Below, piece after piece: positions 9,368 to 18,558 of a stretch of DNA of 64,000 bases. How positions within the stretch are numbered: position 1 is the stretch's first letter; each line of letters starts with the position of its first letter. Location: NCBI RefSeq assembly GCF_900250075.1, contig NZ_LT977071.1:2623901-2687900 (forward strand), in the 5' to 3' direction. The notes beneath the pieces were generated by a model. That model was not told the DNA's origin. It made no database searches and saw nothing but the letters and a program-made list of their open reading frames with translations. A program made the translations under genes and the position numbers. The DNA comes from Cupriavidus taiwanensis (GTDB lineage: Bacteria > Pseudomonadota > Gammaproteobacteria > Burkholderiales > Burkholderiaceae).

Positions 9368-10558
9368 ATGAACCTTGACCTGCTGGCCTCATTGCTGACC
9401 GCCGTGGTGGTGCTGTTGATCGGTACGCTGGTCAACCGCAGCGTCGGCGTGCTGTCGCGCTACAACATTCCCGATCCCGTCACCGGTGGCCTGCTGTTCG
9501 CGATCGTCGCGTCGACGGCGCTGGCGGCGGTGAACTTCCGCGTGGTGATCGATCCCGGCATGAAGCCGGTGCTGCTGCTGATGTTCTTCGGCGGCGTCGG
9601 CCTCTGCGCCGACCTGCGCATGCTCAAGCGCGGCGGCAAGGCGCTGGTCATCTTCATCATCATCCTGCTGCCGTATATCGTGGTGCAGAACGTGGTCGGC
9701 GTGGCCATGGCGCGGGTGCTGGACCTGCACCCGATCTTCGGCCTGGTGAGCGGCTCCATCACGCTGGTGGGCGGGCACGGCACCGGCGCGGCCTATGCCG
9801 AGCGCTTTGCCGAGGTCAACAACCTGCAGGCGGTGATGGACCTGTCGATGACGGTGGCCACGGTCGGGCTGATCGTCGGCGGCATCATCGGCGGACCGGT
9901 GGCGCAATACCTGATCTCGCGCTACCGGCTGCGCTCGACCGCGCGCGAGGCCGGCGACACCGAGGAGGAAGCGGCGGCGGTCTCGCCCATCACCACGGTG
10001 GGCGCGCTGGCGTCGCTGGCCGGCATCCTGGCCGCGGTAATCGGCGGGCGCTGGATCGCCGCGCAGATGCCGACCGGCGCCATCACCATCCCGGGCTTCC
10101 TCTGGTGCATGATGCTCGGCATCGCCATCCGCAACCTGCTGCCCTTCGCCGGCATGCGCTTTGACGACCGCGCCACCGACCTGATCACCAATGTCTGCCT
10201 GTCGCTGTTCCTGGTGATGACGATGATGGCGCTGGACCTGGCCGACGTGGCGCTGTCCGCCGGCCCGTTCCTGCTGATCATCGCGATGCAGGTGGTGTTC
10301 ATCATCCTCTACGTGGTGCTGGTGTGCTTCCGCTTCATGGGGCGCGACTACGAGGCCGCCGTCACCTCGGCCGCGTTCATCGGCTTCAACATGGGCTCGA
10401 CCGCCACCGCCATGGCCAATATGCGCGCCATCACCGCGCGCTACGGGCCGGCACCGACCAGCTTCCTGATCACGCCGCTGGCCGGGGCGTTCTTCGTCGA
10501 CCTGATGAACGCGTTCGTGCTGACCATGATGCTGGCGCTGCCGCTGATCGGGGGCTGA
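9368..10558 (+). CDS. Sodium/glutamate symporter family protein (GltS-like)
   Basis: Integral membrane carrier of 396 residues with about ten to twelve hydrophobic helices. The N-terminus has the GltS-family pattern RYNIPDPVTGGLLFAI. It continues with SGSITLVGGHGTGAAYAERF (first half) and SAAFIGFNMGSTATAMANM (second half), the two repeated glycine/serine-rich regions expected for the sodium-coupled fold. The ATG at 9368 is preferred to one 24 bases upstream because AGGA precedes it. Glutamate is the family's type substrate but may not be the one here. It abuts a TAXI-type receptor gene. Confidence 0.85.
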   Translation: MNLDLLASLLTAVVVLLIGTLVNRSVGVLSRYNIPDPVTGGLLFAIVASTALAAVNFRVVIDPGMKPVLLLMFFGGVGLCADLRMLKRGGKALVIFIIILLPYIVVQNVVGVAMARVLDLHPIFGLVSGSITLVGGHGTGAAYAERFAEVNNLQAVMDLSMTVATVGLIVGGIIGGPVAQYLISRYRLRSTAREAGDTEEEAAAVSPITTVGALASLAGILAAVIGGRWIAAQMPTGAITIPGFLWCMMLGIAIRNLLPFAGMRFDDRATDLITNVCLSLFLVMTMMALDLADVALSAGPFLLIIAMQVVFIILYVVLVCFRFMGRDYEAAVTSAAFIGFNMGSTATAMANMRAITARYGPAPTSFLITPLAGAFFVDLMNAFVLTMMLALPLIGG

Positions 10559-10573
10559 GATGGGGGCTGAGAT
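10550..10573 (+). repeat. 12-bp tandem duplication at the gene junction
   Basis: GGGGGCTGAGAT occurs twice in direct succession (10550-10561 and 10562-10573). The first copy contains the stop codon of the symporter gene. Each copy ends in the AT of an ATG (10560 and 10572), so the duplication gives the next gene two in-frame candidate starts. The second is preceded by GGGGG. Confidence 0.8.
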
Positions 10574-12122
10574 GCGGCGCCGCGCCCTGCTGACCCTGCT
10601 GTTTGCCCTGCTGGCCAGCGCCTGGCTGGCGGGATGCGGCGCCGGCCCGGCCGCCGACGGCATCCGCGCCGGCGTCGAAGAGCGGCTGGCACTGGCGCTG
10701 CCGCCGGGCACGGTGCAGGTGGTGGGCCTTGAGCGCCGCGGCTCGCAGGCCGATACCAAGGCCCCGGCGGGCGAGACCCGCCGCATCGTCTATTTCGACG
10801 CCCAGCTGAAGCTGCTGCGCGACTATGACTTCGGCGCCTGGGATTCGCCCGGCGTGGCGGGCCTGGTGTCGGCGCTGGGCGCGGGCCCGCGCGGCATCAC
10901 CGGCATCACCAGTGGGGGCAACAAGGCCGGCGACATCATCCGCGCCCACGGCACCGCGCTGTACCGGCGCGACGGCGAGCGCTGGGTCGGGGTGCTGCCG
11001 GCCGGCTACCGTCCCGCCGAGGCCCCGGCGGTCGCCACCAATGCACCGAGCGGCCCGGCGGCGATCCTGGACGCGATGCGCAAGGTGATCGACTCGGTGC
11101 AGAAGGACGCGTCGCCGGCGCAGCGCGCGGTGATCGAGCAGGAGCTGACCACCGCGCACGCCAATATCCGCGCGCGGCTGGCGCGGGTCAATGAAGGCTA
11201 TGCCATTGCCGCCGGCGCGGAGCACGGCCAGTACTTGCGCTTTGCGCAGGCGCTGGTTGCCGGCACGCGCGTGCGCGCCATCCCGCTGGTCACGCACGGC
11301 GGCGAAGAGAACCTGCGCCTGCTGCGCGCGGGCAAGGTCTCGGTGGCGCTGGCGCAGGGGGATGCCGCGCTGGACGCTTACGAGGGCAAGGACGCCTTCG
11401 CCGAGGACGGCCCGCAGGCCTCGCTGCGCGCCATCGGCAGCCTCTATCCGGAACCGGTGCATGTGCTGGTGCGCGATGGCGATCCGGCGCGCTCGGTGTC
11501 GGACCTGCGTGGCAAGCGCATCGCGGTGGGCGAGCGCGGCTCGGCCTCGCGCCATACCGCGCTGCGCGTGCTGGGCGCGCATGGCCTGACGGACAAGGAC
11601 TTCAAGGCCGAGGAAGTGGGGCTGGGCACCGGCCTGGTGGCGCTGCGCCAGAACCAGGTCGACGCCGTGATCCAGGTGATCGGCGTACCCGCCGACAGCA
11701 TCCGCGATGCGCTCGCCGAAATGCCGCTGCGGCTGCTGCCGCTCGACGAAAAGGCCATCGTCGCGCTGGTTGGCCGCAAGGCGGGCTATTTCCGCGCATC
11801 GATCGCGCCCGGCACCTATCCCGGCCTGAGCGCGCCGGTGCGCACCATCGCCACTGCGGCCGTGCTGGTGACCGGCCCGGACCTGTCCGACAACGAAGTG
11901 GCCGACCTGACCCGGCTGGTCTACCGCAACGGGCGCGACCTGGTCGCGCGCGGCAGCGCCCAGGGCGGACAGATTTCGGTGGCCACGGCGCGCCAGGGCC
12001 TGATGATTCCGCAGCATCTGGCGGCGGCCAAGACGCTCGACGCCATGGGCGCGGGCGGCCGCGCGCCGGCCCCGGCCAGGCCGGCCAGCACGCCTGCCGC
12101 ATCCGCGACGCAGGCAAGGTAG
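10572..12122 (+). CDS. TAXI-family solute-binding lipoprotein
   Basis: Periplasmic receptor of the TRAP-associated extracytoplasmic immunogenic type, 516 residues. A lipoprotein signal with lipobox LAGC lies at about residues 13-16. The C-terminal two-thirds have TAXI features: VNEGYAIAAGAEHGQYLRF, VTHGGEENLRLLRAGKVSVALAQ and SDLRGKRIAVGERGSASRHTA. The roughly 150 residues before this domain and the alanine/proline-rich tail are longer than in a plain TAXI receptor. No DctQ/DctM-type membrane partner is present; the adjacent gene is a GltS-type symporter. The start is ATG 10572, with 10560 as alternative. Confidence 0.82.
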   Translation: MRRRALLTLLFALLASAWLAGCGAGPAADGIRAGVEERLALALPPGTVQVVGLERRGSQADTKAPAGETRRIVYFDAQLKLLRDYDFGAWDSPGVAGLVSALGAGPRGITGITSGGNKAGDIIRAHGTALYRRDGERWVGVLPAGYRPAEAPAVATNAPSGPAAILDAMRKVIDSVQKDASPAQRAVIEQELTTAHANIRARLARVNEGYAIAAGAEHGQYLRFAQALVAGTRVRAIPLVTHGGEENLRLLRAGKVSVALAQGDAALDAYEGKDAFAEDGPQASLRAIGSLYPEPVHVLVRDGDPARSVSDLRGKRIAVGERGSASRHTALRVLGAHGLTDKDFKAEEVGLGTGLVALRQNQVDAVIQVIGVPADSIRDALAEMPLRLLPLDEKAIVALVGRKAGYFRASIAPGTYPGLSAPVRTIATAAVLVTGPDLSDNEVADLTRLVYRNGRDLVARGSAQGGQISVATARQGLMIPQHLAAAKTLDAMGAGGRAPAPARPASTPAASATQAR

Positions 12123-12140
12123 GGGGTGCGCTGGCCGGCT

Positions 12141-12374
12141 TCAGCGCCGGCCCGATACGCCGTAGAACGTTCCTGCGCGTGGATTAGACACCACATAAGC
12201 GTGGCGCTGCGCCCAGAACTGTGCGGTACGGAAGGCTTCGGCCTCGCGCTCGCTCCAATCCGTTGCCAGCAACGGCAAAGCCTCGGCATCGGTGGTCAGG
12301 TAGACGCGCGCCTGATAGCGGGCGGTTTGCATCGTGCCGGTACGGATAGTGCGGATCGTGACGTGGAGGGTCAT
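12141..12374 (-). CDS. Small hypothetical protein (77 aa)
   Basis: Unrecognised 77-residue soluble protein, transcribed toward the preceding gene. The composition is protein-like (TARYQARVYLTTDAEALPLLATDWSE, then FRTAQFWAQRHAYVV) and lacks the arginine/proline excess of spurious frames in this DNA. GAGAAG lies upstream of the ATG. No motif suggests a function. Confidence 0.6.
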   Translation of the reverse strand: MTLHVTIRTIRTGTMQTARYQARVYLTTDAEALPLLATDWSEREAEAFRTAQFWAQRHAYVVSNPRAGTFYGVSGRR

Positions 12375-12535
12375 AGGCAGCTTCTCGACAGGGCAACTAC
12401 CAGATCATAACCACTTCCATGTGTTGGATTGGTGAAACCGTTGCGAATGTGCCAAGGCCGTCAACCTGCCACGGCGCTGTCAGGTTCCCGCGCCGGCGCC
12501 GACATACCGGCATCGCCATCCTTCCGGAGCCCGCA

Positions 12536-13009
12536 ATGACCGCCAGGCCCGCCATCCTCGTGCTGACCCACCTCGCCATGCTGGCGGCCGGCTTTGCCGC
12601 GGGCATCTATGTTCTGCCGATCCTGACGGCACAGCCGGGTGCCAGTGCCGGGCAGGTGCAGGCGGTGTCGCAACAGGCGCGCTATGCCGGCACCTTCCGC
12701 AAGGACCTGGCCGGCAGCGACGCGCTGCACTGGGCCAGCGGGCGGCTCCATGTCTCGGCCAATGCGCTCGCCTTCGAAGGCAGCGTGGCACCGGGACCGG
12801 ACTACCGGATCTACCTGGCGCCGGCCTTTGTCGACAACAAGGAAGCCTTCCTGCGGATCAAGGACCAGTCGCTGCAGGTGGGTGAACTGAAGACCTTCGG
12901 CAATTTCACCGTGGATTTGCCGGCCGGGGTGGATCCGTCCCGGTATGCGGCGGTGGTGATCTGGTGCGAGCGGTTCGGGCAGTTTATCGGGGCGGCTGGG
13001 TATAGATAG
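12536..13009 (+). CDS. DM13-domain exported protein
   Basis: 157-residue protein with an N-terminal hydrophobic segment (about 5-30, LVLTHLAMLAAGFAAGIYVLPIL) acting as signal or anchor. The rest is a DM13 domain: FRKDLAGSDALHWASGRLHV, then APGPDYRIYLAP, and near the end VVIWCERFGQFIGAAGY with the conserved Cys. DM13 domains have been proposed to take part in extracytoplasmic redox reactions. The ATG at 12536 follows CCGGAG. It stands alone. Confidence 0.85.
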   Translation: MTARPAILVLTHLAMLAAGFAAGIYVLPILTAQPGASAGQVQAVSQQARYAGTFRKDLAGSDALHWASGRLHVSANALAFEGSVAPGPDYRIYLAPAFVDNKEAFLRIKDQSLQVGELKTFGNFTVDLPAGVDPSRYAAVVIWCERFGQFIGAAGYR

Positions 13010-13074
13010 GAACCGGGCGCGGGAGTGCGGCTGGCGATGGCGTTGCCGGCGCAGCAGGGCAGCGGCGCAAGCGG

Positions 13075-13103
13075 AAAAAGGGGCCGGTCAAGGCAACCGG
13101 CCC
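13075..13103 (-). terminator. Rho-independent terminator of the porin gene
   Basis: On the minus strand a stem GGGCCGGT/ACCGGCCC (13096-13103 with 13081-13088, 7-base loop) is followed by a T5 tract (A5 at 13075-13079 on the plus strand). It lies about 100 bases after the porin stop. Confidence 0.75.
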
Positions 13104-13199
13104 AACGAACCCCGCAAGACCAGCCGCAGGTGTCGATATGAGCGTCAAGCACCCGCCCGTGCAGGCATGGGCGCCTGCCGGGCGGGCATCAGCTAATAA

Positions 13200-14267
13200 T
13201 CAGAAGCGATGACGCAGGCCGATGGTGGCGCCCGTCTGGTTCTCGCCGGCAACCACGGTGCCCACGCCGTTCAGGCCCAGCGCCGAGCCCGACTTGTTTT
13301 TCGCGTAGCCCACGTTCAGATACACGTCGGTGCGCTTGGACAGCGAGTAGTCCGCCGACAGCACGAACATCCACGGATCCGCGTCGCTGTTGCGGGTGTC
13401 GTTGTAGTACGCCGCGCCGGTCAGCAGGAACGCCGGCGTGAAGCGGTACTGCGCGCCGGCCCAGTAGACGTTGCTGCGGGTCTCGGCCGCGGTGGCGCTG
13501 GAGACGCCGTCGTCGCGCAGCCAGCGGTAGCCCGCGAACACCTTGGCCCCGCCGAAGGCATAGGCCGCACCCACCGCCGCGCGCTTGGCGGCGCGGTCCT
13601 GCAGCGCCACCGTGCCGCCGTGGAACTGGTCGTAGGCCGCGCCGACCGAGAGGCCGCCCGCCGCATACGTCAGGCCGCCGCCGAAGTTGCGCCCGACCTT
13701 GGTCTCGCCCGGGATTTCGTTGTTGTCGCGGCCGAAGCTGTAGAAGCCGGTGGCGGTCAGGCCGCCGAACTTGCCGGTGTACTTGACGGCGTTGTCGGCG
13801 CGGCCGTTGAAGGCCGAGTCGACGCTGTTGAGCGAGTAGCGCGGGCCCACGCCCATCGGGTCGAAGGCGCCGAACAGGTCGTACAGCGCGTTCTGCTGGC
13901 GGCCCAGCGTGACCGCGCCCCAGCCGCCCTGCAGGCCGACGTAGGCCTGGCGGCCGAACAGGCGGTTGCCCTGGCCCGAGGTGCCGGTGTCGACATCGAA
14001 GCCGCTTTCCAGCACGAAGATGCCCTTCAGGCCGCCGCCCAGGTCTTCGGTGCCGCGCAGGCCCCAGCGCGAGCCCGACAGGTTGCCCGAGTTCAGGCGC
14101 ACGGCCGTGCCTTCGGCGCCGCCGCTGCCCGGCACGTTGCTGATCACTTCGACGCCGGCATCGACGATGCCGTAGAGCGTCACGTTGGACGTGGACTGGG
14201 CCGACGCCACCCCGGATGCGGCCGACGCGGCCGCTGCTGCCGTCATTGCAAGGAGAGCTTTCTTCAC
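13200..14267 (-). CDS. Gram-negative porin (OmpC-like)
   Basis: Outer-membrane trimeric porin of 355 residues. The signal peptide is about 24 residues (KKALLAMTAAAAASAASGVASA), and the mature part opens QSTSNVTLYGIVDAGVEV, the usual start for beta-proteobacterial porins. The constriction-loop region and the terminal Phe in GLRHRF needed for barrel assembly are present. The start is GTG at 14267, behind AGAGAAA; the open frame upstream does not look like protein. A terminator lies downstream on the same strand. Confidence 0.93.
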   Translation of the reverse strand: MKKALLAMTAAAAASAASGVASAQSTSNVTLYGIVDAGVEVISNVPGSGGAEGTAVRLNSGNLSGSRWGLRGTEDLGGGLKGIFVLESGFDVDTGTSGQGNRLFGRQAYVGLQGGWGAVTLGRQQNALYDLFGAFDPMGVGPRYSLNSVDSAFNGRADNAVKYTGKFGGLTATGFYSFGRDNNEIPGETKVGRNFGGGLTYAAGGLSVGAAYDQFHGGTVALQDRAAKRAAVGAAYAFGGAKVFAGYRWLRDDGVSSATAAETRSNVYWAGAQYRFTPAFLLTGAAYYNDTRNSDADPWMFVLSADYSLSKRTDVYLNVGYAKNKSGSALGLNGVGTVVAGENQTGATIGLRHRF

Positions 14268-14590
14268 TGTAGTTTCTCTGTGTTCTGTTTGAGGCACGAC
14301 ACCGCACCGGACCCAGGGCAACGATCGCCATGGCGAGCCGTGGCGATCCGGCCCGGCCGGGCAACCCGGCAACGGCGCATCGTCCGCAATGAATTGCGGC
14401 CCGGGCATTGTGGCGGGGCAATATGAAAGCTTTGTGACCCATGCTCCGCAGCAGGAAGTGGCGCATCGCACCTGGGTGGGGGTTTTCCCTGTAACCGGCC
14501 GGAACGTTTTGGTAGGATGCAGGCTTTTCCGACGACGGTAATGCCAGTGTTCCGTGCCGCCCCGCGCCTGTGCCTCGACCGCTTCGCCTC
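14268..14590. other. 323-base divergent intergenic region (porin / PBP)
   Basis: Contains the leaders of the minus-strand porin and the plus-strand penicillin-binding protein. A possible -10 box TAGGAT (14513-14518) points toward the PBP gene but has no convincing -35. I see no strong operator repeat or coding potential. Confidence 0.5.
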
Positions 14591-17173
14591 ATGAAGCTGG
14601 CTGAGATCAAGACCCGGCTTGCCCCCCTGCTTGCCTCGTTCCAGGCTTCACTGCCTGCCCCCGTTCGCCAAGGCCTGTCTCGACTCGCTGCGCGCGGCGC
14701 GCGCGCCGGCCTGACCCGGCCCGGCACGCTGCGCCCCACGCGGCGCGGCCTGCTGGCCGGACTGGCCGCGATCCCGGCGGCATTGCTGCTTTATGTGCTG
14801 GTGCTGATTCCGTTCACGCCGGGCATCAGCGATATCCGCAAGGCCAAGTCCGAGCAGCCGGCCCAGGTGCTGTCCGCCGACGGCAAGGAGCTGGCGGTGT
14901 TCAAGTGGGCCAACCGCGACTGGGTGCCGCTCAAGCAAATTTCGCCCAACGTGGTGGCGGCGCTGATCTCCACCGAGGACCACCGCTTCTACCAGCACCA
15001 CGGCCTGGACTGGCGCCGCATCGCCTCGGCCGCGCTGCATACGTTTTCCGGCGACCGCCAGGGCGGATCCACCATTACCCAGCAGCTGGCGCGCAATCTC
15101 TATCCCGACGAGATCGGCCGCGCCCCCACGCTCACGCGCAAGCTCAAGGAAGCGATCACCGCGCTGAAGATCGAGGCGCTCTACACCAAGGACGAGATCC
15201 TCGAGACGTATCTCAACACGGTGCCGTTCCTGTACAACGCCTTCGGCATCGAGATGGCGGCGCGCACCTATTTCGACCGCCCCGCCCGCTCGCTCGACGT
15301 GCTGCAGAGCGCCACGCTGATCGGCATGCTCAAGGGCAACAGCTACTACAACCCGGTGCTCAACCCCGAGCGCGCGCTGGACCGGCGCAATACCGTGCTC
15401 GGGCAGATGGTCAAGCGCGGCAAGCTCGACGCGGCGCGCTACGAGCAGCTGAAGAAGCGCCCGCTGCGCATCGACTTCGAGCGGCAGACCGAGCCGCCCG
15501 GCCCCGCGCCGCACTTTGCGCAGCAGCTGCGCAAGTGGCTGATCGGCTGGGCCGACCGCAACGGCTACGACATCTACGCCGATGGCCTGGTGGTCCACAC
15601 CACCATCGACGCGCGCCTGCAGGCCATGGCCACGCAGGCCGTGGTGCAGCAGGGCAACCGGCTGCAGGCGGTCGCCAACGCCGCGTGGGCGCCGCGCGCG
15701 GGCTGGGCCGCCAACAAGCCGCTGGTGCAGGCCTTCGTGCGCGAGACGCCGGAATACCGCGCGGCGGTCGCCGCCGGCGCCGCGCCGGAAGAGGCGCTGC
15801 GCCACCTGATGGCCGACAGCGCCTTCCTGCGCGCGCTGCACCAGAACAAGACCCGGATCCAGGCCGGCTTCCTGGCCATCGACCCGCGCAACGGCGAGAT
15901 CCGCGCCTGGGTCGGCAGCCGCGATTACACCCAGGACGCGTTCGACCACGTGCAGCAGGCGCGCCGCCAGCCGGGCTCGACCTTCAAGCCCTTCGTCTAC
16001 GGCGCGGCCTTCGAAGAGGGCAAGACGCCCGACGACACGCTGGTGGACCAGCCGGTGGAAATCGAGCTGGCCGGCGGCGAGATCTGGCGCCCCAGCGACG
16101 AAGGCCGCCCCACCGGCCGCGCCATGACGCTGCGCGACGGCCTGGTCTATTCGCGCAACACCATCACCGCGCAGCTGATGCAGGAAGTGGGCCCCGCGCG
16201 CGTAGCGCGGCTGGCGCGCAGCATGGGCGTGCGCGACAGCGAGCTCGACGTGGTGCCGTCGCTGGCGCTGGGCACCAGCCCGGTCACGCTGAAGGAAATG
16301 GTGGCCGCCTACGGCACCATCGCCAATGCCGGCGACTACATCGCGCCGACCATGGTGACGCGCATCGAAGACCGCCAGGGCAATGTGCTGCAGGTGTTCC
16401 GCCCCGCGCGCGCCGAGCACGCGCTGCCCGCCGCCGCCACGCAAACCCTGCTGGACGTGATGCGCGACGTGATCGACCGCGGCACCGGCGCCGGCATCCG
16501 CTCGCGCTTCGGCATCCGCGCCGACGTCGCCGGCAAGACCGGCACCACCCAGGACAATGCCGACGGCTGGTTCATCCTGATGCATCCGGAACTGGTGGCG
16601 GGCGCCTGGGTCGGCTTCAACGACAGCCGCGTCACGCTGCGCAGCGACTACTGGGGCCAGGGCGCGCACAGCGCGCTGCCGATGGTGGGAGACTTCTACC
16701 AGCGCGCCCTGCGCGCGCGCATCATCGACGGCCGCGCGCGCTTTGCCGAGCACGAAGAGACGCACTTGTTTGCGTCGCTGGGCACGCAGCTGCGCGGCTG
16801 GTTCAGCCAGCTGTTCACGCGCGACAAGGCCAGCGAGAGCCCGGCACCGCGCCCGGCGCCGCGCCGCCCGGCATTGCCGGCGCAGGAAGCGGAGGTCGCG
16901 CCGCCGGCCGCTGCGTCCGCCGCGGCGGCCGACAGCGACCATGATGAGTCCAGCCTGGCGCTGGATCGGGGAGAGACGGTGATGGCGGTGCCGCCACCGG
17001 ACATCGCTGCAAGCGCGCCGCTTGCGCCGCCCCCGGCGAATGAACCGGCCCCTGCCACCATCCCGCCCCCTGCCTCCTCCACGCCAACGGCGCCGCCTGC
17101 GCCTGCGCCTGCGCCCGCAGTACCGATCACGCCGCTCGCACCCACCATCATCACCCCGGCCGGCCAACGCTAG
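14591..17173 (+). CDS. Class A penicillin-binding protein (PBP1A family)
   Basis: Bifunctional peptidoglycan glycosyltransferase/transpeptidase of 860 residues anchored in the inner membrane. The single TM helix lies near 60-78 (LLAGLAAIPAALLLYVLVLI). The glycosyltransferase domain shows EDHRFYQHHG and GGSTITQQLARNLY, with the catalytic Glu in the first. The transpeptidase has the SxxK motif STFK (in RQPGSTFKPFVYG), SRN and KTGTT. The last 70 residues are a low-complexity Pro/Ala tail. ATG 14591 is used; GTG 14570 is an alternative, and neither has a clear ribosome site. Confidence 0.92.
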   Translation: MKLAEIKTRLAPLLASFQASLPAPVRQGLSRLAARGARAGLTRPGTLRPTRRGLLAGLAAIPAALLLYVLVLIPFTPGISDIRKAKSEQPAQVLSADGKELAVFKWANRDWVPLKQISPNVVAALISTEDHRFYQHHGLDWRRIASAALHTFSGDRQGGSTITQQLARNLYPDEIGRAPTLTRKLKEAITALKIEALYTKDEILETYLNTVPFLYNAFGIEMAARTYFDRPARSLDVLQSATLIGMLKGNSYYNPVLNPERALDRRNTVLGQMVKRGKLDAARYEQLKKRPLRIDFERQTEPPGPAPHFAQQLRKWLIGWADRNGYDIYADGLVVHTTIDARLQAMATQAVVQQGNRLQAVANAAWAPRAGWAANKPLVQAFVRETPEYRAAVAAGAAPEEALRHLMADSAFLRALHQNKTRIQAGFLAIDPRNGEIRAWVGSRDYTQDAFDHVQQARRQPGSTFKPFVYGAAFEEGKTPDDTLVDQPVEIELAGGEIWRPSDEGRPTGRAMTLRDGLVYSRNTITAQLMQEVGPARVARLARSMGVRDSELDVVPSLALGTSPVTLKEMVAAYGTIANAGDYIAPTMVTRIEDRQGNVLQVFRPARAEHALPAAATQTLLDVMRDVIDRGTGAGIRSRFGIRADVAGKTGTTQDNADGWFILMHPELVAGAWVGFNDSRVTLRSDYWGQGAHSALPMVGDFYQRALRARIIDGRARFAEHEETHLFASLGTQLRGWFSQLFTRDKASESPAPRPAPRRPALPAQEAEVAPPAAASAAAADSDHDESSLALDRGETVMAVPPPDIAASAPLAPPPANEPAPATIPPPASSTPTAPPAPAPAPAVPITPLAPTIITPAGQR

Positions 17174-17209
17174 CCGCCGGACCCGGCGTGCGGCCGGCCG
17201 GAACGCGGT

Positions 17210-18541
17210 TCACACCAACCCGATATCCCGCCCCGCCACCCCCGGAAACACCTGCGCCAGCCGCTGCGCATCCAGCCCGTACAACCTGCGGAACAGGCCG
17301 CCCAGCAGCGCCCGGTACTCGTTGCGCACCGGCCAGTCGCGATCCTGGTTGAGCGTGGCCGCTTCCACCGCAACCTGCTCGCCGGCGATGCGCCCGCCGC
17401 GCACGGCGCCGCCCAGCACCCAGTAAACCGTGCCGTGGCCGTGGTCGGTGCCGCGCGTGCCGTTCTCGCGGAAGGTGCGGCCGAACTCGGACAGCACCAC
17501 CACGGTGGTCCTGCTCCATGCGGGACCCATCTCCGCGGCAAAGGCCGACAAACCGCGGCCCAGGTTGTCGAGCAGCCCGGCCAGCTGGCCCTGCGCGGCA
17601 CCCTGGTTGACGTGGGTGTCCCAGCCGCCCACGTCGATAAAGCCCAGGTTGAAGCGCTCGCGCATCAGCCCAGCCATGCGCCGGGCCTCGACCTCGAAGC
17701 CGCGCGCGCTGAGCGCGCGGCGGCTGGCGGCCTGCATCTCCTGCTGGCGCGACGCCATGGTGGCCGGGCCGGCGCCAGCCATGCCGCCCTGCGGCGCTTC
17801 CGCCTGCGCCTGGCGCGCGACGGTCTCGCGCAGCTCGAAGCCCTCGTCGATCAGTGACTCGAAACGCGTGCCGCGGTACATCTGCGCCAGCAGCCGCGCC
17901 TGGCGCGCATCGAAGGGGGCGCGGCCGCTGCCCTTGAGCGAGACGTTGGGCACGTCGCGCGGGCCGGACAGCACCAGCGGCAGCCCGTCGGTGAACGCCA
18001 CCGGCGCGGCCTGGCCGCCCATGGCCTGGGCCAGCCGGTTGAGGAAGCCGCTGCCGCGCAGGGCAGCCGCGGCCTGGCGGCTTTCGTCATGGCCGGGCAG
18101 GCCGGCCTCGATACCGTCCTGGGTTTCGAAGTGGCTGCGCGACAGGTCGTGCGTGCCGGCGAACGGCACGAAGGCCAGCTGGCCCTGCTGCCACAACGGC
18201 AGCAGGGTCGGCGCCAGCGCCGGGTGCAGGGCCCAGTCGCCGATGCCGCGTGCGGCGCTGTCGGCGCCAAAGGCGGATGCCAGCGCCACCGCGGCATTGG
18301 GATCCGCGTCGGCACCCGGCGCGGGCGGGCGGCGAATGGCGATATTGGGCCGCGCGGCGTAATAGAAGTCGCTGCCGGCCGGCACCAGCACGCTGGCGGC
18401 GTCATAGCCGCCGCGCAGGAAGACCAGCAGGAAGCGCGCATCGGCCTGCGCGGGCAGCGCGTAGACGCGCGCGGCGATGGCCGGCAGCGCCAGCCCGAGC
18501 GCGGCGCCACCCATCGTCTTGAGCCATTGTCGGCGTTGCAT
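17210..18541 (-). CDS. DUF1501 domain protein (Tat-exported)
   Basis: 443-residue protein of the DUF1501 family (alkaline-phosphatase-like fold, sulfatase-related by description of the family). The N-terminus RRQWLKTMGGAALGLALPAIAARVYA carries a twin-arginine motif, so export folded through Tat is likely. LVFLRGGYDAASVLVPAGSDFYY and VVVLSEFGRTFRENGTRGTDHGHG are the family's conserved segments. It lies 17 bases after the DUF1800 gene; the two families are commonly encoded together. Molecular function is not established. Confidence 0.88.
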   Translation of the reverse strand: MQRRQWLKTMGGAALGLALPAIAARVYALPAQADARFLLVFLRGGYDAASVLVPAGSDFYYAARPNIAIRRPPAPGADADPNAAVALASAFGADSAARGIGDWALHPALAPTLLPLWQQGQLAFVPFAGTHDLSRSHFETQDGIEAGLPGHDESRQAAAALRGSGFLNRLAQAMGGQAAPVAFTDGLPLVLSGPRDVPNVSLKGSGRAPFDARQARLLAQMYRGTRFESLIDEGFELRETVARQAQAEAPQGGMAGAGPATMASRQQEMQAASRRALSARGFEVEARRMAGLMRERFNLGFIDVGGWDTHVNQGAAQGQLAGLLDNLGRGLSAFAAEMGPAWSRTTVVVLSEFGRTFRENGTRGTDHGHGTVYWVLGGAVRGGRIAGEQVAVEAATLNQDRDWPVRNEYRALLGGLFRRLYGLDAQRLAQVFPGVAGRDIGLV

Positions 18542-18558
18542 GGTGCTCTCCGTTGCCT

